From contig BDTT01000114.1 in NCBI GenBank assembly GCA_002897995.1, positions 1 through 64,000 of the forward strand: a stretch of DNA of 64,000 nt. The letters run 5' to 3'. Below the pieces are notes generated by a model. That model had not been told where the DNA came from. It did not search any database and was given only the letters and a program-made list of their open reading frames with translations. Made by a program: the position numbers and the translations under genes. Of this stretch, positions 19,235 to 28,350 are shown in pieces. Positions within the stretch are counted from its first letter, which is position 1; each line of letters begins with the position of its first letter. Origin of the DNA: a bacterium BMS3Bbin10. GTDB lineage: Bacteria > Pseudomonadota > Alphaproteobacteria > Rhizobiales > Methyloligellaceae.

Positions 19235-20418
19235 GAAATGGATTCCAGGGCCAGCGCGATTCCCTGCCCGCCACCGATGCAAAGCGTGACAATGCCGCGC
19301 TTGATGTTGTCCCGCTTCATCGAATGGAGCAGCCGTGTGGTCAGGATCGCGCCGGTCGCGCCAATCGGGTGACCGTGCGCGATGGCGCCCCCTTCGACAT
19401 TGACGATGTCTTCCGGCAGCTCCAGTTCGCGCATCACGGCGAGCGCGATGGCCGCGAAGGCCTCGTTGATCTCGATCCGTTCGACATCGCCAATCGTCCA
19501 ACCGGCTCGATCAAGCGCCTGATGAACGGCGGGTACAGGCCCCAAACCGAACATCCCGGGCTCCACGGCTCCAATCCCGTACGAAACGAGCCGCGCCATC
19601 GGTTCAAGCCCCCGTTTCCCGGCCCAGCCGGCCTCGGCAACGATCGTCGCCGACCCGGCGCTGTTGAGCCCGGGCGCGTTTCCGGCGGTGATCGTGCCCT
19701 CCTTGCGGAACACCGGTTTCAGTTTTGCGAGGGTCTCGGCCGTCGTGTCCGGACGGTTGTGCTCGTCCTTGGCAAAGGAGACCGGCCCTTTGCGGGTCTT
19801 AATCTCGACGGGCACGATTTCGCTTCTGAACCGGCCCGCGGCCTGGGCCTCGGCGAAGCGTTGCTGGGAGCGCAGAGCCCAGCGGTCCTGCTCCTCCCGC
19901 GCGATCTGGAACTTGGCGACGAGGTCTTCTGCGTGCCAGCCGGAGTGCTGGTTGGAAAAAGCGTCGTTCAGCCCGTCGCGAAGCATACTGTCGTAAATCT
20001 GGGCATCGCCCATGCGGTAGCCCCAGCGGCCCTTGCCCATGAGGTAGGGGGCCAGGTCCATGTTTTCCATGCCGCCGGCGACCGCGCAGTCCAGATTGCC
20101 CAACCAGACTTCCTGCGCCGCCGAAGCGATGGCCTGGGCGCCCGAGCCGCAGACGCGGTTCACCGTCATGGCCGGAGCCTCGACCGGGATGCCGCCGTTT
20201 ATAGCGGCCTGCCGCGCCGGGTTCATCTTGTTGCCGGCCTGGACCACGTTGCCCATGACGACGGTGCCGACATCGGACCCTTGCAGTTCGGCCTGTTTTA
20301 GGCAGGCCCGCACAACGGTTGCGCCCAAATCAGGCGCCGAAATGTCCTTCAGGGTTCCACCGTAGGTGCCGATCGCGGTGCGGACCGGCGAACACAGGAC
20401 TATTTGAAACTTTGCCAT
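19231..20418 (-). CDS. phaA: Acetyl-CoA acetyltransferase (thiolase)
   Basis: 395 residues. The acyl-accepting cysteine is C90 in VNRVCGSGAQAI; the C-terminal motifs NEAFAAIA, GHPIGATGA and CIGGGQG contain the other catalytic His and Cys. The start at 20418 (MAKFQIVLCSPVRTAIG) is the conserved one. It condenses two acetyl-CoA to acetoacetyl-CoA, the first step toward PHB, or works in reverse for degradation. Membership of a block with PHA synthase and acetate kinase supports the biosynthetic role, but degradative thiolases of the same type exist. Confidence 0.9.
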   Translation of the reverse strand: MAKFQIVLCSPVRTAIGTYGGTLKDISAPDLGATVVRACLKQAELQGSDVGTVVMGNVVQAGNKMNPARQAAINGGIPVEAPAMTVNRVCGSGAQAIASAAQEVWLGNLDCAVAGGMENMDLAPYLMGKGRWGYRMGDAQIYDSMLRDGLNDAFSNQHSGWHAEDLVAKFQIAREEQDRWALRSQQRFAEAQAAGRFRSEIVPVEIKTRKGPVSFAKDEHNRPDTTAETLAKLKPVFRKEGTITAGNAPGLNSAGSATIVAEAGWAGKRGLEPMARLVSYGIGAVEPGMFGLGPVPAVHQALDRAGWTIGDVERIEINEAFAAIALAVMRELELPEDIVNVEGGAIAHGHPIGATGAILTTRLLHSMKRDNIKRGIVTLCIGGGQGIALALESIS

Positions 20419-20454
20419 GGTCAAATCCAATCATTCTTGCTATCGAAATCTGCT

Positions 20455-20805
20455 TCACGCTCCATTTTCCCCCGCAAACTCGTCGGCCGCCTGCATCAAG
20501 GGCGTCATCCACATAAAGGCGGGACCGCCGTGCATGAGGACGGCCTGGAACCCGGCCTCGATGATCTCGTTCCTCGTCGCGCCCGCGCGCACGGCATTGC
20601 GGACGTGGAAGGCGATGCACCATTCGCATTGGGCCCCCACGGAAAGTGCCGTGTTGATCAACTCCTTCTCCTTTAAGGGCAAGGCCGCGCCACCTTCGGC
20701 CTCCTTTATGAATTCGAGGAACCCGGCCGTTTCGTTAGGAAACTCCTTTTGCAGCCGGCGGGTGAGATCTCCAACTTCCTTCAGCCGCTCTTTCATTGGC
20801 GTCAT
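20455..20805 (-). CDS. AhpD/carboxymuconolactone decarboxylase-like protein
   Basis: 116 residues from the preferred ATG at 20805, which sits 7 bases behind an AGGAG that overlaps the end of ackA. The redox motif CEWCIAFH, followed by NAVRAGATRNEIIEA, is typical of AhpD-like proteins with peroxidase or thiol-disulfide activity. Close coupling to acetate kinase and PHA genes is unusual; it may protect the pathway under changing oxygen. Function otherwise unassigned. Confidence 0.8.
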   Translation of the reverse strand: MTPMKERLKEVGDLTRRLQKEFPNETAGFLEFIKEAEGGAALPLKEKELINTALSVGAQCEWCIAFHVRNAVRAGATRNEIIEAGFQAVLMHGGPAFMWMTPLMQAADEFAGENGA

Positions 20806-20815
20806 GTCCATTCTC

Positions 20816-22054
20816 CTATTGTCTCCCAACCGCTGTCCTGGTGGGGGGCTGCCGGCTTTCGAGCGCGCCATGGTCTTTCAAGACAGCAGTAGTATGCCGA
20901 GCGATCATCAGATCCTCGTCAGTCGGGATTACGAGTACCGAAACACGGCTTTCGGACGTGCTGATTCGCTCTCGCCCCTGTTCGTTTGCCGCGGAATCCA
21001 GCCGGATGCCGAGCCACCCGGCATCTTGGCATACGCGCTCGCGGACCGCGGACGCGTGCTCGCCGATTCCGCCCGTGAACACGAGGACGTCGAGCCCGCC
21101 AAGCGCACCGGCGAGCGAGCCGAGCTCGCGCCCGATGCGATAGGTGAACAGATCCACCGCTTCTTTCGCGGCGGCGGATTGACTGGCAAGAAGGTCGCGC
21201 ATGTCGTCGCTGATCCCGGAGACGCCGAGCAACCCCGACCGATGGTACAGAAGGTCCGTGAGGGACTCGTAATCCATGCCCTTTTCCCGCATCAGAAAAA
21301 GGAGCACGCCGGGATCGAGCGTGCCGCAACGCCGCCCCATGGGCAGCCCGTCGAGTGCGGTGAAGCCCATGGTCGTGGCGACAGAGCGTCGCGCGCGCAT
21401 GGCGCACATGCTGGCGCCATGTCCCAGATGGGCGACAACCACGCGGCCTTCGGCGGCGGCGCCCGCATAGTGGGGCAGGGCGCCGGCGATATATTCATAA
21501 GACAAGCCATGGAAGCCGTAGCGGCGCACGCCTTCATCGGTGAGTGCGCGCGGCAGCGCGAAGGTCGTCGCAAGAGACAAATTGGTCCGGTGAAAACCGG
21601 TGTCGAAACAGGCGACTTGCGGCAAGCCCGGCGCAGCCTCGGCGAGGCACCGTATAGCGGCGAGGTTGTGGGGTTGGTGTAGCGGTGCGAGGGGCACGAG
21701 CCGCTCCAGCTGCGCCAGTACGGTTTCGTCGATCAAGACCGGTGCGCTGAAGTCCGTACCGCCATGAACCACGCGGTGCCCGACGGCTATAAGCGAACGG
21801 CCGGCCAAGTGGTCGTCGATCCATTCCAGCAGCAGGTGAAGGAGTATCTTGTGATCCGAGCCGGCCGGCAGTTCCCTTCTTGCGGCAACGTTGCCGTTTG
21901 CTTCGCGAATGGCGAGTCGCGGAGCGTCGCCGATGCCTTCGATCTCGCCCCTGGCGATGGCCGCAAGGCTGGTGGCGTCGTCGGATCGCCAGGCATAAAG
22001 CGCGAACTTGATGCTCGAGGAACCGGCATTGAGGGCGAGGATCGCGTCGGTCAT
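20816..22054 (-). CDS. ackA: Acetate kinase
   Basis: 412 residues with the acetokinase signatures LALNAGSSSIKFALY and GHRVVHGGTDFSAPVLID, plus DTGFHRT, VAHLGHGASMCA and VFTGGIGEHASAVRERVC. It interconverts acetyl-phosphate plus ADP with acetate plus ATP. It overlaps the upstream MaoC-phosphotransacylase gene by 4 bases (ATGA), so the two probably make acetyl-phosphate (or butyryl-phosphate) and use it for ATP. This is an oxygen-independent energy route. Confidence 0.95.
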   Translation of the reverse strand: MTDAILALNAGSSSIKFALYAWRSDDATSLAAIARGEIEGIGDAPRLAIREANGNVAARRELPAGSDHKILLHLLLEWIDDHLAGRSLIAVGHRVVHGGTDFSAPVLIDETVLAQLERLVPLAPLHQPHNLAAIRCLAEAAPGLPQVACFDTGFHRTNLSLATTFALPRALTDEGVRRYGFHGLSYEYIAGALPHYAGAAAEGRVVVAHLGHGASMCAMRARRSVATTMGFTALDGLPMGRRCGTLDPGVLLFLMREKGMDYESLTDLLYHRSGLLGVSGISDDMRDLLASQSAAAKEAVDLFTYRIGRELGSLAGALGGLDVLVFTGGIGEHASAVRERVCQDAGWLGIRLDSAANEQGRERISTSESRVSVLVIPTDEDLMIARHTTAVLKDHGALESRQPPTRTAVGRQ

Positions 22055-23457
22055 GGTCCGCGCCTTTGGCTGTGGCGTTCGATGAGTGCTGCGACCGCGC
22101 TCGAGGCCAACCGGCTTTGTATGCTGTCGGCGCGGCTGGTCAGGATGATCGGCACCCGCGCGCCGACCACGACGCCGGCGGCATCGGCGTCGGCAAGGTA
22201 TTCGAGCTGCTTGGCCAGTATGTTGCCCGCTTCGACATCCGGGACAACCAGGATGTCGGCGCGGCCGGCCACCGGCGACTCGATTCCCTTCGCCCGCGCG
22301 GCGTCTTCGGACACGGCATTGTCGAATGCGAGCGGGCCGTCGACGATGCCTCCGGTGATCTGTTTGCGGTCGGCCATCTTACAAATGGCCGCGGCGTCGA
22401 CGGTCGATGGAATCTTCGATGTGACGACCTCGACCGCGGAAAGGACCGCGACCCTTGGCAGGTCGATGTCCAGCGCGTGCGCCATGTCGATGGCGTTTTG
22501 AACGATATCTCGCTTGTCCTCAAGATTTGGAGCGATATTGATGGCGCTGTCGGTAACGAAGAGCGGCCGGTCATAGGTGGGCACGTCCAACAAAAAAACG
22601 TGACTCATGCGGCGCTCCGTGCGCAAACCGCTATTGCTGTGGACGATCGGGAGCATGAACTCGTCTGTATGCAGGCTGCCCTTCATCAACGCGCGCACCT
22701 CACCTTTTTGCGCCATGGCAACCGCTTTCGCCGCCGCCGCATCGGAATGCGGGGTCGGGACCAGGCGATAGGGCGAAAGGTCGAGGCTCGCTTTCTCCGC
22801 GACGGCACGGATCTTGTGTTCGGGCCCGATAAGGACGGGTATGATGAGATTTGCCTGTGCCGCTGCTATGGCGCCGCCGAGCGAGTTCGCATCGACCGGA
22901 TGGACGACAGCGGTGACGATGGGCTCTGAGGCTTCGGCCTTCGCGATCATATGGCGGAACTTTGCGCCGTGCTCTTCTTTTTTGAACTCCGGAAGCGTGA
23001 CCCGCGGCCGCTTGATTTTTTCGGTCGGGGCGATCACGAGGGCGGTGCCATCGATCACGATCTTCCCGTTCTGATTTGCGCATTTACAGTCGAATGTGAT
23101 GTGGTGCCGCTCTTCGTCCATGTCGCGTGCCGTGACAGTGACGGTTACGGTATCGCCCAGTAAGATGGGTCCCAGAAATCGTAAACTCTGGTCGAGATAG
23201 ATCGTGCCCGGGCCAGGCAATTCGGTGCCGAGCACTGTGGAAATCAGGGCGCCGCCCCACATGCCATGGGCGATGACCTTATGGAACATGTCGCTTTTCG
23301 CGAATTCGGGATCCACGTGGGCCGGGTTGACGTCGCCCGACATGACCGCGAAGAGGTCGATATCGCGCCGGGTCAGCTTTCGCGTCAGGCCGGCGGAATC
23401 GCCGACCCTGATTTCATCGAAGGTTCGGTTCTCGATGTAATCGGTGCCGAGGTTCAT
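22051..23457 (-). CDS. MaoC-like hydratase fused to phosphate acetyl/butyryltransferase
   Basis: 468 residues. Residues 1-150 form a MaoC/R-hydratase hot-dog domain with DVNPAHVDPEFA and FHKVIAHGMWGGALIS. The remaining ~300 residues form a phosphotransacylase domain of the PTA/PTB family, ending in LLTSRADSIQSRL-like and SSAVAALI segments. The combination is a known bifunctional arrangement. An R-specific enoyl-CoA hydratase would feed PHA synthesis, and the transacylase would feed acetate kinase, joining both outlets in one protein. It overlaps ackA by 4 bases and lies downstream of phaC. Confidence 0.9.
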   Translation of the reverse strand: MNLGTDYIENRTFDEIRVGDSAGLTRKLTRRDIDLFAVMSGDVNPAHVDPEFAKSDMFHKVIAHGMWGGALISTVLGTELPGPGTIYLDQSLRFLGPILLGDTVTVTVTARDMDEERHHITFDCKCANQNGKIVIDGTALVIAPTEKIKRPRVTLPEFKKEEHGAKFRHMIAKAEASEPIVTAVVHPVDANSLGGAIAAAQANLIIPVLIGPEHKIRAVAEKASLDLSPYRLVPTPHSDAAAAKAVAMAQKGEVRALMKGSLHTDEFMLPIVHSNSGLRTERRMSHVFLLDVPTYDRPLFVTDSAINIAPNLEDKRDIVQNAIDMAHALDIDLPRVAVLSAVEVVTSKIPSTVDAAAICKMADRKQITGGIVDGPLAFDNAVSEDAARAKGIESPVAGRADILVVPDVEAGNILAKQLEYLADADAAGVVVGARVPIILTSRADSIQSRLASSAVAALIERHSQRRGP

Positions 23458-23497
23458 GGTCGTACTCCATCATGCTCTAGGCGCCCTGCTTCTCGGG

Positions 23498-25255
23498 CTA
23501 TTCCTGCAGCACGTAAGTGCCTGGGGCATCGCATAGCGGCGCGAGCCCGGCCTTGGCATCGCCCATATTCGGAGGTTTGACCCGATCGCCCGAATGCTCG
23601 GCCAGCCAGGCCTGCCAGGTTGGCCACCACGAACCGCCGCGCTCCTTGGTCATGGCGAACCACTCATCGGGCGCCAGGTAGGTGTCGCCCTCATGTTTGG
23701 TGGCGATGCGGTGGTGCCGGTGCGGATGGCCCGGTTCGCTGATGATCCCGGCATTGTGGCCACCGCTGGTCAAAAGGAAGGTTACGTCCGTGTCAGTGAG
23801 GAAATTGATCTTGAACACGGATTTCCACGGCGCGACATGGTCCTTCTCGGCGCCAACCGCAAAAATTGGCACGCGGATGTCGGTCAAAGCCACGGGCCTG
23901 TCCCCAACATAGTATCGCGCCTCGGCGAGATCGTTATCGAGAAACAGCCTTCGCAGATATTCTGAATGCATCCGATAGGGCAGGCGCGTGGCGTCCGCGT
24001 TCCAGGCCATGAGATCGATCATCGGCCGGCGCTCGCCCATCAGATAGTCGTGCACCATCCGCGACCAGATCAGATCGTTCGAGCGCAACAACTGGAAGGC
24101 CCCGGCCATCTGCCTGGTATCAAGATAACCCCGGTCCCACATCAGGTCTTCCAGATAGGCAACCTGGCTCTGGTCGATGAACAGCATCAACTCGCCTGCC
24201 TCGGTGAAGTCCGTCTGTGCGGCGAAAAGAGTCATCGATTTCAGCCAGTCCTTGCAGTTCCGCCCCAGCGCCGCCGCCGCGATGGAAAGCAGGGTGCCGC
24301 CAATGCAATAGCCGACCGCATGAACCGGTTGCTCCGGTACAATTGCGCGCACGGCCTCCAGCGCCTGCATGACACCGTGCTCGATATAGTCGTCCATGCC
24401 GAGATCGCGGTCCTCCTCGGTCGGGTTCTTCCAGGAAATCATGAAGACCGTGTGGCCCTGGTCGACCAGATATTTGACCATGGAGTTATTGGGCGATAGG
24501 TCCAGGATGTAGTACTTCATGATCCAGGCGGGGACGATCAGGATCGGCTCGGGATGAACCGTCTTGGTCGTCGGCGTGTACTGAATCAATTCGATCAAGC
24601 GGTTACGGTAAACCACTTTACCGGGGGTGATCGCGACCTCCTTGCCGACCCGGAAGTTCTCCACGCCCACAGGCGGCTTTTGAAGTATGGCCCGTTCCCC
24701 ATCCTCCACGAAGTTCTGGAAACCGCGCACGAGGTTCATGCCGCCGCTATCCAGGGTCGCTTTGAGGACTATGGGGTTGGTCGCCAGAAAGTTTGTGGGC
24801 GAAAAGATATCCAGGAACTGGCGCGCGGAGAATGCGACGACATCTTCATGGTGCTTGGAAACGCCGTGAACCCCGACCGTGGCGTTGTGCCACCACTGTT
24901 GCAGGAACAAGAACGCCTGATAGTAGAGGGAAAAAGGTGGTTGCCGCCAATCCGCTGCGCTGAAACGGCGGTCTTGCGGCAGTGGTTCGATGCAGACGCA
25001 CTCATCTTTGCAGGCGCACTTTTCCCTGTTCGAAGCAAGGCGTTCAAGGTAAGCACCGAATTTCACGCTCTTGCGGAAAGCTTTGTTGACCAGTTCGGCC
25101 TGCTTGCCGGGCGAGTTCGCAAGATGTACCGCCCAGTCCAGGTAGGCCAGCATCGCGGAAGGGGGGGAAAGACCAGCCGTCAGCCGCGCTTCGTTGGCGT
25201 GCAAAAAGCGATCGATGGGATATACATGGCGTGTTCGCGTGGGCAATTCGCGCAT
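23498..25255 (-). CDS. phaC: Class I-like PHA synthase
   Basis: 585 residues. The active-site cysteine is C317 in the lipase-like box VGYCIGG; GHTVFMISWKNP and SGGHNAGI supply the aspartate-region and histidine motifs. It polymerises hydroxyacyl-CoA into polyhydroxyalkanoate at granule surfaces. An unusual feature is a cysteine cluster, CACKDECVC, at 80-88 in the N-terminal domain, which could bind a metal. It is the first gene of the block running to ackA. A broken phasin-like gene lies about 2.9 kb upstream. Confidence 0.93.
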   Translation of the reverse strand: MRELPTRTRHVYPIDRFLHANEARLTAGLSPPSAMLAYLDWAVHLANSPGKQAELVNKAFRKSVKFGAYLERLASNREKCACKDECVCIEPLPQDRRFSAADWRQPPFSLYYQAFLFLQQWWHNATVGVHGVSKHHEDVVAFSARQFLDIFSPTNFLATNPIVLKATLDSGGMNLVRGFQNFVEDGERAILQKPPVGVENFRVGKEVAITPGKVVYRNRLIELIQYTPTTKTVHPEPILIVPAWIMKYYILDLSPNNSMVKYLVDQGHTVFMISWKNPTEEDRDLGMDDYIEHGVMQALEAVRAIVPEQPVHAVGYCIGGTLLSIAAAALGRNCKDWLKSMTLFAAQTDFTEAGELMLFIDQSQVAYLEDLMWDRGYLDTRQMAGAFQLLRSNDLIWSRMVHDYLMGERRPMIDLMAWNADATRLPYRMHSEYLRRLFLDNDLAEARYYVGDRPVALTDIRVPIFAVGAEKDHVAPWKSVFKINFLTDTDVTFLLTSGGHNAGIISEPGHPHRHHRIATKHEGDTYLAPDEWFAMTKERGGSWWPTWQAWLAEHSGDRVKPPNMGDAKAGLAPLCDAPGTYVLQE

Positions 25256-25275
25256 GATTGTTCTCCGAGACCTGA

Positions 25276-25488
25276 CTAGCCTCTCTGGACCACGGGCGGA
25301 GAATTTTGGCCAGGATCCGTTGAACTGAAGACCTGACCGTTATAATCCTCCGGTAAAGGGGCTCGCTGGTGCGGCCGTCTTTGATAATCCATGTAGGCAT
25401 GCAAATGATGCAATGCAATATACCCGCTCTTGATTCCAAGAATTTCCCTTTTTCTTCGACTTATTTTGCGGTTGCGCCGCAGCATAAG
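25276..25488 (-). CDS. Possible small protein between the ATPase and PHA synthase genes
   Basis: A 70-residue basic ORF starting MLRRNRKISRRKREILGIK and containing GYIALHHLHAYMD. It begins eight bases after the ATPase stop, behind an AGG four bases from the ATG, and fills most of the gap before phaC. It resembles no family that I can name, and it may be a chance frame in the phaC leader. Confidence 0.3.
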   Translation of the reverse strand, partial: LMLRRNRKISRRKREILGIKSGYIALHHLHAYMDYQRRPHQRAPLPEDYNGQVFSSTDPGQNSPPVVQRG

Positions 25489-25495
25489 CCTGATC

Positions 25496-27979
25496 TCATC
25501 GACCAGGTCCGCCGTGGGAGTGCAACCAGGTCTGTACCCGTCCGATGTGGCGCGCAACGCGCGGGTTCCGGTGACGGATCAGGCGGTAGACATAAATTTT
25601 CACTACATTGTTGATCAGGAACCAGATAAGCGCGTAGCCCCACACGGCCAAAGCGTATTTCCAGCCGATAGGCGTGACATACCAGCCATAGACCGCGGCT
25701 AGCGTGCCCAGAACCTGAGTGCTTTCCGTGGTGACGATCAGCCTCCAGTTGGGCCAGGGGCGATGCCAGAAAGCGCCTGTGTTGCGCGTCAGGTAGATCG
25801 TGAGATGACCGGCCACCAGAAGCTTCAGGAAAATCAGGGTTTGGATCGCATCGCGGGAAAGGAACAGATACTTCTCGGCGATCCAGAACAGCCCGAACGT
25901 GGAGATGACCCCAAGAATGCCCAGAACGATGCTGAGAGTCAGAACCCGGTGCATATCCCAGCGCACCGGCCGCTCGGCGACCGGGGCGTTGTCGTAGGCG
26001 ATCATCATGATTGGAAAGTCATTGAGGATCGCCAGCAGTACAATCATGATTGCGGTGACGGGGTAGAAATTGAAGACCAGGATCGAAAGGGTCATGAACA
26101 GCAATACGCGGATTGTCTCGGCGATCCGGAAGACCGCGTAGCTGGTCATGCGTTCGAATATCTTTCGCGCCTCTTCTATGGCGCGGGCGATGACGGACAG
26201 ACCGGATTCGGTTAAAATCAGATCAGCGGCGGCGCGCGCGGCGTCGGTGGCCCCGCTCACGGCAATGCCCATGTCCGCCTGCTTGAGGGCGGGTGCGTCG
26301 TTGACGCCGTCGCCAGTCATGCCCACGATATGGCCGCGGGACTGCAACTCCTTGACGATTCTGAACTTGTGCTCGGGAAAGACCTCGGCGAAGCCTTCTG
26401 CCTGCTCGATACGTTCACCGTCGAGGTGGCGCCCGGCGGAGTCGAAAATCTCTCCGGCGGGAATGATGTTGGTCCCCAGGTGGAGCTTGCGGGCGATCTC
26501 GCGTGCGATGGCCGTGTTGTCACCGGTCACCATCCTGACATCCAGACCCATGCTCTTGGCCTGCTCGATGGTCTGTACGGAATCGTCCCGAGGCGGGTCG
26601 AAAAGCGGCAGAAGTCCCAGGAACCGCCACTCTCCGTCGATATTTTTTCGTGCGACCCCGAGTGTGCGGTAGCCCTTCTCGGCCAGCGCCGTGACCTTGC
26701 TTTGGATCCCGCGCCGCGTGACATCGTCGGGGGAGGCAAGCTCGAGGATCACCTGCGGTGCTCCCTTGGCGACGCGAAACCCCTTGCCGCCGAACTCGAT
26801 CTCCGCCTCGGCGCGTTTCCGGACGGGATCAAAGGGCTCGAAGCGAACCGTTTTGTAGCCCTTCAGCTTGTCGCGGTCACCAAGCGCACTGAGCACGGCG
26901 GCGTCGATCGGGTCGTCTTCCGCCTCGGGATTCGATGCCAATGCGGCACATAGGAGGAGTTCGTCCGTATCCTTCGCCGCCACCACCGCCGGATCGCCGG
27001 CGACGAGTTCGTTCTTGGTTAGCGTTCCGGTCTTGTCCGAGCACAGCACGTCCATGCCCGCCATTTCCTCGATCGACACCAATCGCGAGACGATGGCCTT
27101 CATGCGCGCCAATTTGACCGCGCCGACGGCCATGGTGACCGAAAGCACGGCGGGAAGGGCGACGGGGATCGCCGCCACGGTCAGGATCAGGGCAAACAGG
27201 ATGGTTTCTACAAACGGATCCTGACGGAACAGCGCCACCATCAGGATCAGGGCAACCAGCCCCAGGGTGATGAGAATGAGGAAATTGCCGATCCTGAGCA
27301 CAGCCTGCTGGAAATGGGACGTGGCGCCCGCGCTCTCCACCAGCTTGGCCGTGCGGCCGAAATAGGTTTGTGCGCCGGTCGCCGTCACCACGGCCTTCAT
27401 CTCCCCCATCTTTGCGACGGAGCTCGAATAGGCTGTATCGCCGACGGCTTTGTCGACCGGCAATGACTCGCCGGTCAGGGCGGATTGATCGACGCTCAGA
27501 TACTCGCCCTCGACGAGCCTGACATCCGCGGGAATGATATTGCCCAGACGCAGCAGGATGACGTCGCCAGGCACGACATCGTGCGCCGTGATGCTGCGCC
27601 AGGCGCCGTCGCGCAAGACCCTGGCCTTCAGCGCCAGGGTTTTCTTCAGCGCCGCAATCGCGTTGTCGGCCTTGAATTCCTCCCAGAATCCGACCCCTGC
27701 GTTAATCAGGAGCATGATTGAGATGATGGCGAAGTCCTCCCAGTGCTGAGCGATAGCCGAGAGCGCCGCGGCGACTTCGATCATCCAGGGGATCGGACCC
27801 CAGAAGAAAGACAGGAACCTTATGTATGGGCGGGTGTGTTTTTCTTCGATGGCGTTCGGGCCATATGCCGCCAAGCGGCGTGCGGCCTCTGCTTGGCTGA
27901 GGCCGGTTTCCAGGTTGGTTCCGAGCTGGCCGGAGATTCCGTCCACCTTGTGAGGCTCGGCCGGGTTGGTTTGGTTCAA
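25496..27979 (-). CDS. Plasma-membrane proton-efflux P-type ATPase (type IIIA)
   Basis: 827 residues from a TTG start at 27979. That codon is chosen because GGAGG lies eight bases before it; the longer GTG frame to 28024 has no such site. Motifs: SALTGESLPV, the phosphorylation site DKTGTLTKNEL, VTGDN and TGDGVNDAPAL; about ten membrane helices. It pumps protons out at the cost of ATP. Placed upstream of PHA synthase and acetate kinase, it could maintain pH or membrane potential under low oxygen or acid stress. Regulation is not visible. Confidence 0.9.
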   Translation of the reverse strand: MNQTNPAEPHKVDGISGQLGTNLETGLSQAEAARRLAAYGPNAIEEKHTRPYIRFLSFFWGPIPWMIEVAAALSAIAQHWEDFAIISIMLLINAGVGFWEEFKADNAIAALKKTLALKARVLRDGAWRSITAHDVVPGDVILLRLGNIIPADVRLVEGEYLSVDQSALTGESLPVDKAVGDTAYSSSVAKMGEMKAVVTATGAQTYFGRTAKLVESAGATSHFQQAVLRIGNFLILITLGLVALILMVALFRQDPFVETILFALILTVAAIPVALPAVLSVTMAVGAVKLARMKAIVSRLVSIEEMAGMDVLCSDKTGTLTKNELVAGDPAVVAAKDTDELLLCAALASNPEAEDDPIDAAVLSALGDRDKLKGYKTVRFEPFDPVRKRAEAEIEFGGKGFRVAKGAPQVILELASPDDVTRRGIQSKVTALAEKGYRTLGVARKNIDGEWRFLGLLPLFDPPRDDSVQTIEQAKSMGLDVRMVTGDNTAIAREIARKLHLGTNIIPAGEIFDSAGRHLDGERIEQAEGFAEVFPEHKFRIVKELQSRGHIVGMTGDGVNDAPALKQADMGIAVSGATDAARAAADLILTESGLSVIARAIEEARKIFERMTSYAVFRIAETIRVLLFMTLSILVFNFYPVTAIMIVLLAILNDFPIMMIAYDNAPVAERPVRWDMHRVLTLSIVLGILGVISTFGLFWIAEKYLFLSRDAIQTLIFLKLLVAGHLTIYLTRNTGAFWHRPWPNWRLIVTTESTQVLGTLAAVYGWYVTPIGWKYALAVWGYALIWFLINNVVKIYVYRLIRHRNPRVARHIGRVQTWLHSHGGPGR

Positions 27980-28122
27980 TGTGAGTTCCTCCGCAAATCG
28001 CCGATATCTGGACGGCTCTCCCACACGTATCGGGGGCCGCCTCTTAAGCTGGGCGCGATATCTCCAGTGGTGTGGCGACCCTCCGAAATGGCCGCCGCCC
28101 TTCCTGCCCCGGCCGCGCCAGG

Positions 28123-28350
28123 CTATTGATGCCTTTCGCCCCTTGCCGAGAGCGCCCGAGAATCGGTTTGAAGCCGCTCTTTTGCGAAGCGCACCATCTC
28201 CTGGTTCAAAGCCGCGGCACTCTCGATCAATGCCTGACTGGCCTGCGCATGGGCCGAGAACACATTGCCGTTAAATGCGGTCATCTAGAACTCCGGGAAC
28301 AGGAGGCTAGCCTCGTTTGCTTGGGCGGTTTTGTCAGTTGCTTTGCTCAT
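28123..28350 (-). pseudogene. Broken phasin-like gene
   Basis: An ATG at 28350 opens MSKATDKTAQANEASLLFPEF, then an in-frame TAG at 28287 and immediately MTAFNGNVFSAHAQASQALI in the same frame. The continuation AALNQEMVRFAKERLQTDSRAL is the typical phasin core, after which the similarity stops at about 28140 and the frame ends at 28123. Phasins coat PHA granules. The stop codon and missing C-terminal half suggest decay, although a second start at 28284 could still give a 53-residue peptide. It sits with PHA genes, supporting the assignment. Confidence 0.7.

Noticed and set aside
25256-25500. FNR/FixK box for the PHA block
   Set aside because: TTGAT-like half sites are present, but none has the N4 spacing and second half required.
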